Below are positions 16,700 through 26,548 of a stretch of DNA of 41,200 bases, piece by piece (position 1 is the stretch's first letter; each line of letters begins with the position of its first letter). The stretch is from Deltaproteobacteria bacterium (GTDB lineage Bacteria; UBA10199; JACPAL01), in NCBI GenBank assembly GCA_016180845.1, contig JACPAK010000010.1:1-41200 (forward strand), written 5' to 3'. The translations under genes were made by a program, and so were the position numbers. A model generated the notes under the pieces. The model did no database searches. It was given only the letters and a program-made list of their open reading frames with translations, and was not told the origin of the DNA.

Positions 16700-18303
16700 C
16701 GAGTCGGAACTTCCAAGATCGGATCCAACACACCCAGGACGAGGTTATAAGCCCATTCCATCTCATCCTTGGTTGCATCTCCCTGTGCCTGCATCCATTG
16801 CAAATGACGAACAACCGCGCTCAGATTGGTTAAACCATATTCATCGCACCGTTGTATAAATTCCCGATAATCCAGACGCTCCACGGTCTTGATGAAGTCA
16901 TGAAGCCCCATCGGGGAAGGGACCGCACGATTAAATATTCCACGATCTTGTGCAAGAAAAATATCTGAGGGTGTCGAATCATGCCTTGTCTCATCAAAAA
17001 AACGGAGATCGATCTGCACGGTCTCATGATTAAAAGAGGCGACTAAGGCCTTTTTCTGACCTGGTTCGAGACGAGGATCCTTCTGCCGGTTGCCTTCGAC
17101 GAACTTCCTGAGTGACCGAGCCAAGTAATAAATATTTCCGGAGTAACTCGGTTTTCCCTCAATAAATTCCGGTTGGGTAACAATTCTCTGCCTTAAAAGT
17201 TCTTCGACGAGGACAACCGTCGTATCATCAACCTGATCCGTATATGTGTATTCCGGCGAGGCGGCGATCGTCACCACCCCCGGGCGAATATTTTTCTCCC
17301 TGAGCGTTTTCACAAAACCTCGCGCCACCTCACGGGCCTGATCCAGCGTTAAATGAGGATCCAGATCTCCTACAGTATCGTGACCTGTGTTATTGATCCA
17401 ATCCTGATCCATATCGACGAAAACGCTTCTTTTTTCCCGGGAAAAATCAGGCAAATCTTCCTTGTAGACCTTATGAACAATGATCTTCCGAACCTCCCCA
17501 GCACACTCCCCCTTTCTTGGAGGTAGAGGAGAAAAATAGACCGAATCTGGGGGACCTTTCTTCTTCCCATAATAGACCGTCAGATCTTTTTCCGGCCCCA
17601 GCATCGCGATCCAACGCCCGAGTTCTCTTAATCTTCGATCTTCCAGGACAGACCTGTCTTTGATCGATTCGAGCATCTTGAACTCTCGAACAAGATTGTC
17701 TGAGTCTTTGAGCCAAAGATGGTTTCCCATCTTGGATCCCCGCGGCGCCCAGTCGGGCAAGACCCAGTAGATCTCGCTAAACAATCCCTCATAGACCGCC
17801 GGTGCAATAAAGGTTGGGATTTCTAATTCATCTGCATAGCGGTCAAAAATTTCAAGTCTCTGCTCGGGCGTTCCTGCTTGAGCAATCTCCTCTGATGTCG
17901 GTGGAAGAAGATTATTCTCAGACACCTGCATGTCATCGTGGGTATCAAAATGAATCAAGATGCCACCTTTTTTCACATCCCCTTCTTGAAACGCCTTGTG
18001 CCAATAGTAGTAGGCTCGATTGTGATCCCCAAATATTGCGATATCGGCTCTCTGCACTGGAAACGATCGCCTGGGGGCAAAGGCTGGGGAAAGATCCCGA
18101 CGAAAGAGGGTCACGTTTGAAAGTCCCGCCGCACTTTCACGTGCCACTCGAGTCGAGCGGTCATGCGAGTTTGAGAGGCATTCCCTTTCAAATCCATCTT
18201 GCGGCAAGGTTTCACATTCTGGCGGAAGCGAAGGCCGATCAACCGGGACAGTGATCGGTTCGGAAGCGGGAGCGGGATCGGCTTTATCAACAAATAGACC
18301 CAT
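16696..18303 (-). CDS. UPF0489-like (C5orf22-type) protein
   Basis: A 535-residue protein without signal peptide. The core FPVQRADIAIFGDHNRAYYY, ILIHFDTHDDM (residues about 115-125) and VFVDMDQDWINN (about 287-298) resembles the UPF0489 family, which relates to the arginase/deacetylase fold by its Asp/His metal-like motifs. The family's reaction is unknown. The first 80 residues are proline- and charge-rich and probably disordered. AGAGGA stands just before the ATG. The gene ends four bases inside the convergent permease gene. Confidence 0.65.
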   Translation of the reverse strand: MGLFVDKADPAPASEPITVPVDRPSLPPECETLPQDGFERECLSNSHDRSTRVARESAAGLSNVTLFRRDLSPAFAPRRSFPVQRADIAIFGDHNRAYYYWHKAFQEGDVKKGGILIHFDTHDDMQVSENNLLPPTSEEIAQAGTPEQRLEIFDRYADELEIPTFIAPAVYEGLFSEIYWVLPDWAPRGSKMGNHLWLKDSDNLVREFKMLESIKDRSVLEDRRLRELGRWIAMLGPEKDLTVYYGKKKGPPDSVYFSPLPPRKGECAGEVRKIIVHKVYKEDLPDFSREKRSVFVDMDQDWINNTGHDTVGDLDPHLTLDQAREVARGFVKTLREKNIRPGVVTIAASPEYTYTDQVDDTTVVLVEELLRQRIVTQPEFIEGKPSYSGNIYYLARSLRKFVEGNRQKDPRLEPGQKKALVASFNHETVQIDLRFFDETRHDSTPSDIFLAQDRGIFNRAVPSPMGLHDFIKTVERLDYREFIQRCDEYGLTNLSAVVRHLQWMQAQGDATKDEMEWAYNLVLGVLDPILEVPTR

Positions 18304-18360
18304 CGTCCTCTTTATTATCGGATCGCTAGCCTCCTCGAGTTTTGTGGTATTGTCTTTTTT

Positions 18361-18387
18361 AAAAAACTAACAATTTTAATTAGTTAG
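18361..18387 (-). terminator. rho-independent terminator after the lipoprotein gene
   Basis: On the minus strand the AT-rich hairpin CTAAC...GTTAG (18383-18387 with 18367-18371, extended inside by ATT/AAT) is followed directly by TTTTTT. It lies 16 bases after the stop of the lipoprotein gene. The stem is short and weak, so efficiency is uncertain. Confidence 0.5.
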
Positions 18388-18402
18388 ATATGGGAAAACC
18401 CT

Positions 18403-19482
18403 CTAAAACGTTGGGCTTTCAGGAAAATCGTCCGGCAGTGCCAGATCATCTTGAACAGGCAGATCGGCAAATTCGAGCCCCTCAACATCGATCCCAAGAT
18501 CAAGACAGAATGACCTGGCCACCTCATTAGCGGTAGAGATTTGGGCACAGGCATTTGAAAAATTATCCGCGGTTAATCCCTCAACGGCTGTCTGTAAAAT
18601 TGTCCCGGACCAAAAATCCTGATCCTCCTTCCAGGAGCCGATATAATGAAATTCCGGGTACTGTGTGCCCGAACCTGAAAATTTACTGCTCATCCGAATC
18701 GTCTTTTTGGCAGTCTCATCGGGACCTGATTGCGCCAAGCTAATATGTCCCTCAAAGTTTGACGGGAGATCCTCTCCAGAACCTGTCGTCGAACCGATTC
18801 CATAGAGATCCGAGACCTTGTCCTCAGCATCGGAGTGGTCATAGATCGCCATCATCAGTAGATCCTGCCCCACAACCTGATCCTTGTCTCCACTCTGTGA
18901 AATGCGAAACCGCCCTCTTCCAGCATTTTCCTCGGTCGGGAAATCCTCGAAGAGACCGGCCATAAACCGTTCGTCATTCCACCAGAGTCTGAAACAGATC
19001 GGCGTCTTCGCGGTATGCCCGGAGCAGCCTTCCTTCTCTCCATCCCCATCCAGATCATAATCAGCAAAATCGATCTTGATTGTTGCGGTCACCTTCCCTC
19101 CACCAAACTCCTCCGGACGTTCTATCTCGTTCGTTGAGGAGAAGTTCACTGTGGTACTCGATACGGGGATCTCCAGACCGCTCAGAAGTGATAAATTATG
19201 TTTCAAGATATCATTAATCAGCGAAGCCATATGAGGACCTTCGGCAATCGGTTGAGAAAACCTTCCACCCGATCCGACCAATGCCAATGAAGGGCTGGCA
19301 GATGAGCTGACTTTATCCACATTGATACCGACATCCTGAGGAAAGGTCAGCGCCGCCGGCAATTCGGCCGGTGGGGCTGGCGGGGTCGCCGGGTTGGAAT
19401 CGAGGCAGCCATAAAAAAAGATCAATAGAGTGCAGAGGCACTTGCGGCACCATTGACCTAATATGTTCCTGAGATGTTCCAT
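18403..19482 (-). CDS. lipoprotein of unknown function
   Basis: A 359-residue protein with a lipobox: LLIFFYGC puts the lipidated Cys at residue 26, followed by a Pro/Ala-rich linker (DSNPATPPAPPAELPAAL). The body is acidic and predicted mostly beta. It includes FADYDLDGDGEKEGCSGH (about 137-154), which looks like a calcium-binding Asp-rich loop. No family recognised. GGAGAAG precedes the ATG at good distance. It is divergent from the large kinase/sigma-54 activator. A weak -24/-12 element lies upstream, and an AT-rich terminator follows. Confidence 0.78.
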   Translation of the reverse strand: MEHLRNILGQWCRKCLCTLLIFFYGCLDSNPATPPAPPAELPAALTFPQDVGINVDKVSSSASPSLALVGSGGRFSQPIAEGPHMASLINDILKHNLSLLSGLEIPVSSTTVNFSSTNEIERPEEFGGGKVTATIKIDFADYDLDGDGEKEGCSGHTAKTPICFRLWWNDERFMAGLFEDFPTEENAGRGRFRISQSGDKDQVVGQDLLMMAIYDHSDAEDKVSDLYGIGSTTGSGEDLPSNFEGHISLAQSGPDETAKKTIRMSSKFSGSGTQYPEFHYIGSWKEDQDFWSGTILQTAVEGLTADNFSNACAQISTANEVARSFCLDLGIDVEGLEFADLPVQDDLALPDDFPESPTF

Positions 19483-19506
19483 CTTCTTCTCCGAATTGTA
19501 TTACAT

Positions 19507-19521
19507 TCAATCCTCATGCCA
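19507..19521 (-). promoter_or_regulatory. weak sigma-54-like element before the lipoprotein gene
   Basis: The minus strand has TGGCAT (19516-19521), five bases, TTGA (19507-19510), matching 8 of 10 core bases, but the nearly invariant -12 GC is GA. The predicted start would give a 13-base leader that contains the GGAGAAG ribosome site. About 90 bases upstream is a degenerate TGATTATTTTTAA. Matches of this quality occur by chance. Confidence 0.25.
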
Positions 19522-19624
19522 AGTATCTCTTTTTAAATAATAATAGCAAGTCATTGTAATTGTTATATAATTATTTATTAAAAATAATCATGCCTAAGTA
19601 GCTGTAAAAAATATTAACAGACAA

Positions 19625-22600
19625 GTGATATTTAATGAGTTAGAATTAAACACTGTGGAAAAGTTACTCCGGTCCACGGCAGGAGTTTATCACCTGATCA
19701 GAAAGATTGGCGAGGGGGAATTTGGCGCGGTCTGGCTCGCGACGGAGGCCGATTCAAAACGTGATATCGCCCTGAAGTTCCTGAAATTAGAGGGGCTCCG
19801 TCATGACCTGATTGAGAGATTCAAACAAGAGTTCAGTATCCTGGCGGCGCTTCGCCACCCACATCTCGCGAAGGTCTTTGACTTCGGTTTCTCTGAAGAG
19901 GATCAACAATATTTTTTCACCTCAGAGTACTTCCCGGGGCAGGATCTTTTTCTCGCCACGCCAGAGCCGACAACTCCCATGACAGAAGAGATTCTCGTTC
20001 AAATCCTTTCCGCGCTGGATTACATCCATTCTCAAGGGGTCATCCACTTCGATATCAAGACTCAAAATGTCCTGGCCACTTTTCAGAAAGGTCATCCGCT
20101 GATCAAGCTGGTCGACTTTGGCCTCGCCAGTCGCCTGAACCATGAATCTCGCAGTCAGGCCGGCACACTCGCCTACATGGCTCCGGAGATCCTTTCCCGA
20201 TCCTCGAAGATCGATCATCGGGCCGATCTCTACTCCCTCGGCATCCTCCTGCTTCGAGTCCTGAACCGAGACTGGCCTTTCGACATCCATGACAGTCATA
20301 AAATTATGCAATGGCATCTCAAAGGGGATCTTTCGCAAATTCACTGGAAGGACCCCCTTCCCCCAAAACACCTTCAGGAGTTGATTCTTAAATTGATTGC
20401 AAAAAACCCCTCAGACCGATTCTCCAATGCCAGAGTCGTTTTGAATTTTCTGAATCTCGCTACAGGCAAAAAATATCTCTCCACTGAAAAAACATTAAGC
20501 CGTTCGATTCCCAAAGAGGGCCCTCTGATAGAACGAGAAGAGATCATGGGAGAAATCCAGTCCCATTTCAGAAGCTGTTTTTTTTCGGCGACGGCAAAAC
20601 CGCTTTCTTCCGTAATCCTGATCTCTGGAGAACAGGGGATCGGCAAAAGCCGAATACTGGAAGAAACAAAACTTTTTATTCAACCCCATGAAATCCCTAC
20701 TTACGAACTTACCTGCGACTGGAACATCCCAACCTGGCCTCGACTCGCCCAACTCCTGAATCTTTCCGAAGAAGAAATACCGGCTGTTGAGGAACCGCTT
20801 TCGATCGCCGGAGAGGAATCGACAGAGGGATGGCTTCCTTTGAGACATGCCCATCATCTGATGGAGAGGGCCAGAACCGCCCCTTTCTGTCTCCTGCTGG
20901 ACGATCTCCACAAGGCCGAACCTGAGATGAAAGAAACGCTTTCGATCGTCATGACAAAATCGAAGCTTGAACGAAAAGAAGGCCGTGGCTCCCCTTTTCT
21001 GATTCTGGCAACGAGCCAGGATTCAGGGGGAATCCGCCTCCCTCGTTTGAGTGAACAAGGAATCTCCCAATACTGCTCTCATCTCTTGGGCCAGCAGGAA
21101 AAAATCCGAGAGGTCGCCCATCTTTTGAAACAGTACAGTGGAGGTCTCCCGCTCCTCGTGGTGGAAGGACTCCAATTTCTGGCTCCTGACTTCTTCGAAG
21201 GGAAAAAATTGGATGAAATACTCCCTCCCCCTCAGTTCTCACTCCTCTACCGTGATCGGTTGGAAATGCTTTCCGGACAAGAGCGAGAGGCGATTCAAAT
21301 CGCCGCCCTCCTCTTCCGCCCTTCTTCTGAAAAAGAGTTTTCCGAAATTCTTCATCTTTCCGAAAAAGAGACCGGCCCGATTTTCGAAAAAATGGTCCGA
21401 TCGGGGCTGATCCGGAAGGAGATGGGCCCATCAAAAATCAGTTACGAGCTCTCCTCTCAGGCACTCGCGTTGGAGATGATCAAAACGATCGAACCTGAAA
21501 AAAAGAAGGGACTTCACCAAAAAATCGCCTTGGGACTCGAAAAACAGTCAGAAAAAAGTATCGAGGAACTCGCCTATCATTTCGCTTCCGGTGGAGAAAA
21601 AGAAAAGGCCCAAAGGCTTTATGAAGAAGCAGCAAGAGAGCTAAAAGAAAAAGGCCTCATTTCCCAAGCAGTGGAATGTCTCAAACGTGCCTCCTCACTC
21701 TGTGAGGAAGAATCCTCTCGAGCCGACACCCTGAGATTCCAGTTAGTCCGGCTTCTCGCCCTTTCCGGCTCATTTCGCGAAGCTCAGGAGAAGGCAAAAA
21801 AACTCCCGAAGAATAGTTCTGTGGAACAGGAAGAAATTAAGGGATGGCTTGCCTTTAAACTGCGCCGCTTCTCCGAGGCACAGGCCTCCTATGAGAGCGC
21901 CTTGAATCTGCTCCCCCCCTCCCCTTCCTTAAAAAAAGTCCTCCTTTATAATGCCTTGGCCAATGTGGATCTCCAGACAGGAGACGTTGATGGGGCGATA
22001 AGGCTTTTCAAAAATTCACTAAAACTCGAAAAAGACCTCCCTCACGAAGAACAATCACAGATCCATAACAATAATTTGGGATTGGCCCTTTCGCTTCATG
22101 GGCAGACAGACGAGGCGATCCGCTTCGCCGAAGATCGTCTCCTGCGGGTTCAAGGGCGATCGACACCTGAAGCGATCCATCTCTTAAATAATCTTGGTTT
22201 TGTCTTGCTCGGCTCTTCTCGCTATGGGGAGGCGATTGAAAAACTTCGGAGGGCACTTGAACTTTCTGAAAAAACAGGGGCGCATCATCTTCTTTTTACC
22301 ATCTTGGGAAATCTCACAACCGCCTATCTGAAAGAGAACCGTTATCCGGAGAGTCTCTCTATACTGCAAAAGATGGTCTCCTATCAGGAGAGGCTGGGGA
22401 CAACACGGGACATCGCGTTTAACTGGCTGAGACAAGGAAGCGTCTACCTGACGCTTGGGATGAAAGAGATCTCTGCGGAATGTTTCTCCAAGGGAAAGGA
22501 ATTGGCCGACGAGAACCAGGACCAGTCGCTTCAAGGATGGATCCTCTTGATGCAAGGATATTGGGAAAGGGAGTTTGGGAGCTCATCATCGGCCGAAAAA

Positions 22601-24652
22601 GTTTTGAATGAAGCGCGATCCCTGGCTCAAAAATCCGAACTCCCCGATCTCCTGCTCTGGATAGAATATGCGTTGGCTGACCTTGATTACGAAAACGGGG
22701 AAATCACCTCCTGCGAGAAAAGGATCAAAACAATTGAGCAGAAAAAACCGCCTTCTCACGATGAAGAATTTCTTGCCCGCATTGAGCTTCTGAAGGCCAA
22801 ACTCGATCCTTCCCTCTGTGAACCCCTTGAACGTTTCTGCCAGCAACATGGTTTCCGGGAAATTTTGTGGGAACTCTATCACACCTGGGGACTGCACAAA
22901 AAAAAGGAAGGTTCTCTGGAACAAGCAGCCAGTTTGATGAAAAAGGGGATCGATATCATTGAGTCTATTGTTCAGCTTCTCCCCGAAGAGTACCGTGATC
23001 GCTATCGTCAACAACAATCCAGAAAAAAACTGGAGCAAGATTGGAAGGAGGTTTCCGCTATGGCCCAAGAACAGTTTCTTTCGCGTCTCCTCGAGGTGAA
23101 CAAAAAGATGGTCTCCGAACATGATCCGCAGAGACTCCTGGAATTTATCATGGACACGGCGATCGAGCTCTCCGGCGCTGAGGAGGGGTTTCTGCTGCTC
23201 CCGGACGGTCAGGGAGGATTTGAACCAAAGATCGCAAGGAACATTCAGAAAGAGAATCTTGAGGCGATTCAATTCTCCCAATCAGTTGCCAAAGAGGTCC
23301 TTCGAACAGGGCAGGCTCTTTTTTCTCTGAATGCCTTTGAAGACCTGAAGGCCTTCAAAAGTGTGATCAGTCTGGAACTCAAAACAGTCGCCTGTGTTCC
23401 TCTGAAGGCCCAGAACAAGGTAATCGGCGTCATCTACCTCGATACAGAGAAAGAGTTGCCCCCTCTCAAGAGAGAAGTCCTTCCTGTCCTGGAGGCCTTC
23501 GCCGATCAGGCGGCGATCGCCCTGAAAAACGCCTGGCTCTTTCAGGAGAGGGAAACTTACAGCCAAAAACTTGCCGAAGATCTTTCCGACACGAAACGAG
23601 TCGTTGAGGAGCAGTCCCAACAGATCCATGAACTCGCAAGCATGGTCTCTCAAAAACCACGCCGGACACTTTTTCCGTATGAGAGGATCATTGGCAAATC
23701 GAAGAAGATCGAAGAGGTCTTGAAGACCCTGGATAAGGTCACGAACACGCAGGTCCCTATCTTCATCTTCGGAGAAACAGGGAGCGGCAAGGAACTCCTC
23801 GCCCGTGCCCTGCATGAGAATAGTGTCCGAAAAGCAAAATCGTTCGTCGCGATTAATTGCTCCGCCTTCCCTGAGACAATTCTCGAGAGTGAACTTTTTG
23901 GCTACTACAAGGGAGCCTTTACGGGCGCCGATCAGGATCGAAAAGGACTTTTTGAAGAGGCGAATGAAGGAACCCTCTTCCTCGATGAAATCGGGGAGAT
24001 GAGCCTTGCGATGCAGGCCAAACTGCTGCGGGTCATTCAGGAAAAGGAGATCATGAGGGTCGGAGGACGAACACCGATCAAGATCAATGTCCGGATCGTC
24101 TCCGCCTCCAACAAAGACCTCAAGAAGATGGTTCGTGAGGGGAAATTCCGGGAAGACCTCTATTTTCGAATAGCCGGAATGACACTCACACTCCCTCCCC
24201 TTCGGGAAAGAAAAGAGGACATCCCACTTCTGGTAAAACATTTCGTTGAGAAGATAAAAAAGGAAAATCGATTGCCAAAGAATCTCAAGTTCTCGCGAGA
24301 GGCAATGAATACGCTGATCCTCTATCCATGGCCCGGGAATATTCGGGAGCTTGAGCAATGCCTCACAAACGCCTGTCTGCTAGCTGAAGGAAGCGAGATC
24401 AAGGCGGAGCATATCATTCTCCAGAAAGACCTCTATGAAAAGAGCGGGGAAGACAATCTCGCTCGATCCTCTCAGGATGTTTTTCTTCTTAATCCTGAGA
24501 AAAAGTGGGAGGACTACGAAAGGGAAATCCTCTTAAAGACTCTCGATCTCTGTGGAGGGAACAAGAGCGAGGCGGCGAGACGACTCGGCCTCTCACGACT
24601 GACGCTTCATAAAAAGATCAAGGCATATGAGATCCCGGACTCGTCAAAATAA
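19625..24652 (+). CDS. hybrid Ser/Thr kinase - AAA ATPase - TPR - GAF - sigma-54 activator
   Basis: A 1675-residue cytoplasmic regulator. The kinase (about 22-285) has the Gly loop GEGEFG (29-34), Lys51, HFDIKTQN (141-148), DFG (164-166) and APE (186-188); Phe replaces Arg of HRD, making it a non-RD kinase. An AAA/STAND-type ATPase follows with GEQGIGKS (near 335-343) and LLLDDLHKAEP. TPR repeats span about 630-1050. A GAF domain covers about 1155-1320, then a coiled segment. The sigma-54 activator AAA+ domain begins near 1355, with GETGSGKE, GAFTGA (about 1430-1435, the sigma-54 contact loop) and LFLDEIGE. A Fis-type helix-turn-helix ends it (GNKSEAARRLGLSRLTLHKK). The start is GTG 19625, with no clear ribosome site, so it is uncertain. 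It should sense a signal and switch on -24/-12 promoters. Confidence 0.93.
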   Translation: MIFNELELNTVEKLLRSTAGVYHLIRKIGEGEFGAVWLATEADSKRDIALKFLKLEGLRHDLIERFKQEFSILAALRHPHLAKVFDFGFSEEDQQYFFTSEYFPGQDLFLATPEPTTPMTEEILVQILSALDYIHSQGVIHFDIKTQNVLATFQKGHPLIKLVDFGLASRLNHESRSQAGTLAYMAPEILSRSSKIDHRADLYSLGILLLRVLNRDWPFDIHDSHKIMQWHLKGDLSQIHWKDPLPPKHLQELILKLIAKNPSDRFSNARVVLNFLNLATGKKYLSTEKTLSRSIPKEGPLIEREEIMGEIQSHFRSCFFSATAKPLSSVILISGEQGIGKSRILEETKLFIQPHEIPTYELTCDWNIPTWPRLAQLLNLSEEEIPAVEEPLSIAGEESTEGWLPLRHAHHLMERARTAPFCLLLDDLHKAEPEMKETLSIVMTKSKLERKEGRGSPFLILATSQDSGGIRLPRLSEQGISQYCSHLLGQQEKIREVAHLLKQYSGGLPLLVVEGLQFLAPDFFEGKKLDEILPPPQFSLLYRDRLEMLSGQEREAIQIAALLFRPSSEKEFSEILHLSEKETGPIFEKMVRSGLIRKEMGPSKISYELSSQALALEMIKTIEPEKKKGLHQKIALGLEKQSEKSIEELAYHFASGGEKEKAQRLYEEAARELKEKGLISQAVECLKRASSLCEEESSRADTLRFQLVRLLALSGSFREAQEKAKKLPKNSSVEQEEIKGWLAFKLRRFSEAQASYESALNLLPPSPSLKKVLLYNALANVDLQTGDVDGAIRLFKNSLKLEKDLPHEEQSQIHNNNLGLALSLHGQTDEAIRFAEDRLLRVQGRSTPEAIHLLNNLGFVLLGSSRYGEAIEKLRRALELSEKTGAHHLLFTILGNLTTAYLKENRYPESLSILQKMVSYQERLGTTRDIAFNWLRQGSVYLTLGMKEISAECFSKGKELADENQDQSLQGWILLMQGYWEREFGSSSSAEKVLNEARSLAQKSELPDLLLWIEYALADLDYENGEITSCEKRIKTIEQKKPPSHDEEFLARIELLKAKLDPSLCEPLERFCQQHGFREILWELYHTWGLHKKKEGSLEQAASLMKKGIDIIESIVQLLPEEYRDRYRQQQSRKKLEQDWKEVSAMAQEQFLSRLLEVNKKMVSEHDPQRLLEFIMDTAIELSGAEEGFLLLPDGQGGFEPKIARNIQKENLEAIQFSQSVAKEVLRTGQALFSLNAFEDLKAFKSVISLELKTVACVPLKAQNKVIGVIYLDTEKELPPLKREVLPVLEAFADQAAIALKNAWLFQERETYSQKLAEDLSDTKRVVEEQSQQIHELASMVSQKPRRTLFPYERIIGKSKKIEEVLKTLDKVTNTQVPIFIFGETGSGKELLARALHENSVRKAKSFVAINCSAFPETILESELFGYYKGAFTGADQDRKGLFEEANEGTLFLDEIGEMSLAMQAKLLRVIQEKEIMRVGGRTPIKINVRIVSASNKDLKKMVREGKFREDLYFRIAGMTLTLPPLRERKEDIPLLVKHFVEKIKKENRLPKNLKFSREAMNTLILYPWPGNIRELEQCLTNACLLAEGSEIKAEHIILQKDLYEKSGEDNLARSSQDVFLLNPEKKWEDYEREILLKTLDLCGGNKSEAARRLGLSRLTLHKKIKAYEIPDSSK

Positions 24653-24874
24653 CCGAAAAACCAGAATCATTTTTCCGAAATGGAAAAGACGATTCCGATT
24701 TCGCTACTCCAAAACCAAAACAATTCACCTTCATGATCCTGTATTGTAATCGACTGGGGACTGGTACCCCTTTTGATGGGGGGGTTAAAGATCACACATT
24801 CAATGTTTGAAAAATAAGGACTAGTATCAGGCTTGAGTTTTATTTCAGCGAATGAGGTTTCTACAGAGGGAGAA

Positions 24875-26438
24875 GTGAAGGCAATCATAAAATGTCTGTT
24901 TTTATTCTGGGTCGCACTCCTACTTTCAAGCACCTCCAAGGCTTGGGCGGTCGATCTTGGTTTTTCACTTGCCCTGGTCGACCCGCCTGACTCCACCCTG
25001 TTGGGGACGGAGATTCACTGAGGTGGGTGAAGGAGAGGATCTAGAGACACTTAACCGATGTACCTTTAGACATCCATCGCGTGAATATGCGAACGAAGAA
25101 TGGTTAGAATTATTAATACCAACTACATTCCCCTTGCCGGAGGAGTCGGAGCCTGTTGCCATAAATTTTTCTGATTGGCTGATCCCAGAGGCATTTGCCC
25201 AGGAAGTTGAACGACTCTATTGGAGTTTGGAAGAACGGGAACTTGTCGCAATCCTCATGAGACGGGCAGCGGAAAATATCGAAAATGCTATTGAGAGAAA
25301 TGACGTAGAAGAGGTAGGTAATGTCGGTTCTGAATTCCGCCTCTATGTAGAATTTGCCCGTCAGGTTGCCTTATGGTTTTCCCATGTCCTTGCACCGAAT
25401 ACCTTTGTTGACTGCCCCCAAGGGCATGAAAGGTTTTGTAACGAAACCATCCCTTTTTGGATTTGGTGGGGGGATGGAGGAATGGGCGGATTAAATTTTG
25501 GGGTTAACGCAATTGAAGTCAGCCAAAGGTTTTCGCCTTTAAGTGACACAACTATTTCAATAGTGGCTCATGAGGCAACCCACTCGGTCACTCGATGGCT
25601 CTTCCCAAGTTCAACTTTTTCCTCTGAGGAACGAGTCCTTCGTGCCTATATGGATGAGTCAACCGCGTTCATCGTAGAAGCCATAATAATGCACTTCCTT
25701 GATTCGGTTGCTTGCCGCAATTCCTGTATGAACGACAGCGCCCCTGCTTTCTGCGACACAATCTGCTCACGAACCTCCGGTCTGTCGTTCTGTCCTCCTC
25801 CTGAGACTGAAGGATCAGGCGGAGGCTCCGGCGGAGGAGACTCCGGAGGGACAGGTGATAGCGGCGGGGGATCGGGTGGTTCTTCCGAGGGAGATACATT
25901 AACAGATTGTCGTCGGGGTGTTCTGGATCTGGTGAGTGACGGGCTTTGGCCGTTTCTAGGAGAAGTTTGCGTGGACGGATCGGGAAACTATGTAGCTGGA
26001 GGGCCGAGAGATGACGATTGGGTCGGATGTCGGGCCGATGGGACTGTCGGAACTGGATGGGGAGTAGCGCCGAACCCGTACGGGGCTCTAATCACCGGTG
26101 GGAATGCTTTCTTGTGGGGGATCAGTTATGGTTCTAATGATGGGTATTATTGTTCGTACAACTGTTCGCTGGGAACAGATCTTGGTGGATTTCTGGCCTG
26201 TTGGTGTGCTCCAGACCTGGAGGCTGTACTTGGTGGAAGGTGTCGTTATGGTGGCTTTTTATAGAAAGGGATCTCAAAAAGCGGCCTTGGTCTTCGCCTC
26301 TACTTTTTTGCATGGTCGAACATCGATGGCTTCACGTGGGTGACGTCAGCCGCCCACGCTTGCACAACGATAACGGATGGTTGGGGCACCTGGTGCTATT
26401 ACGAGCAGGTCAACTATTGCATCATCGACCGGTCCTAA
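24875..26438 (+). pseudogene. exported HExxH zincin-like protein, broken by a frameshift and an amber stop
   Basis: The signal peptide IIKCLFLFWVALLLSS and mature start (ending SKAWAVDLG) are read from GTG 24875 (AGAGGGAG just upstream) and run into TGA at 25019. The mature protein continues one base later in the next frame to TAG at 26262. A GGGG run at 25003-25006 is the likely slip point: losing one G joins the frames. After the TAG the same frame stays open for 57 codons of similar Cys/Trp/Tyr-rich style (GWGTWCYYEQVNYC) to TAA 26436. The zincin motif HEATH is at 25569-25583, with Glu in YMDESTAF about 25 residues later as possible third ligand. A Gly/Ser-rich linker and a Cys-rich tail follow. 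Decay is likely, but sequence errors or programmed recoding are not excluded. The 222-base gap 24653-24874 before it holds no other gene I can support. Confidence 0.65.
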
Positions 26439-26512
26439 ACCTTCCTCGCGATCAAACCCCTACTTTTTCAATTTCTCCCGTTTTTCCTCTTTGATGATCA
26501 CCAATTTTTTTC

Positions 26513-26540
26513 TTGTTTTTTCATTTTTTAAACTTATAAT
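26513..26540 (+). promoter_or_regulatory. promoter of the RelBE/ParE-type module
   Basis: TTGTTT (26513-26518), 16 bases, and a perfect TATAAT (26535-26540). The ATG is at 26549, eight bases after the -10, so the transcript should be leaderless or nearly so. The region around it is very T-rich. Confidence 0.6.
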
Positions 26541-26548
26541 TTCACACT

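Noticed and set aside
22586-24358. Long minus-strand frames (231 and 358 residues) opposite the kinase/sigma-54 activator gene
   Set aside because: They lie wholly opposite a gene with clear domains, have no recognisable motifs, and owe their length to the codon bias of the real gene.
24667-24996. 109-residue minus-strand frame between the activator and the broken zincin
   Set aside because: It overlaps the signal-peptide coding region of the zincin, has no ribosome site at either ATG and resembles no family I know. A real small gene from 24888 cannot be fully excluded.
26262-26264. TAG read as pyrrolysine
   Set aside because: No pyl genes or PYLIS-like structure are visible here, and the same gene also has a frameshift, so decay is simpler.
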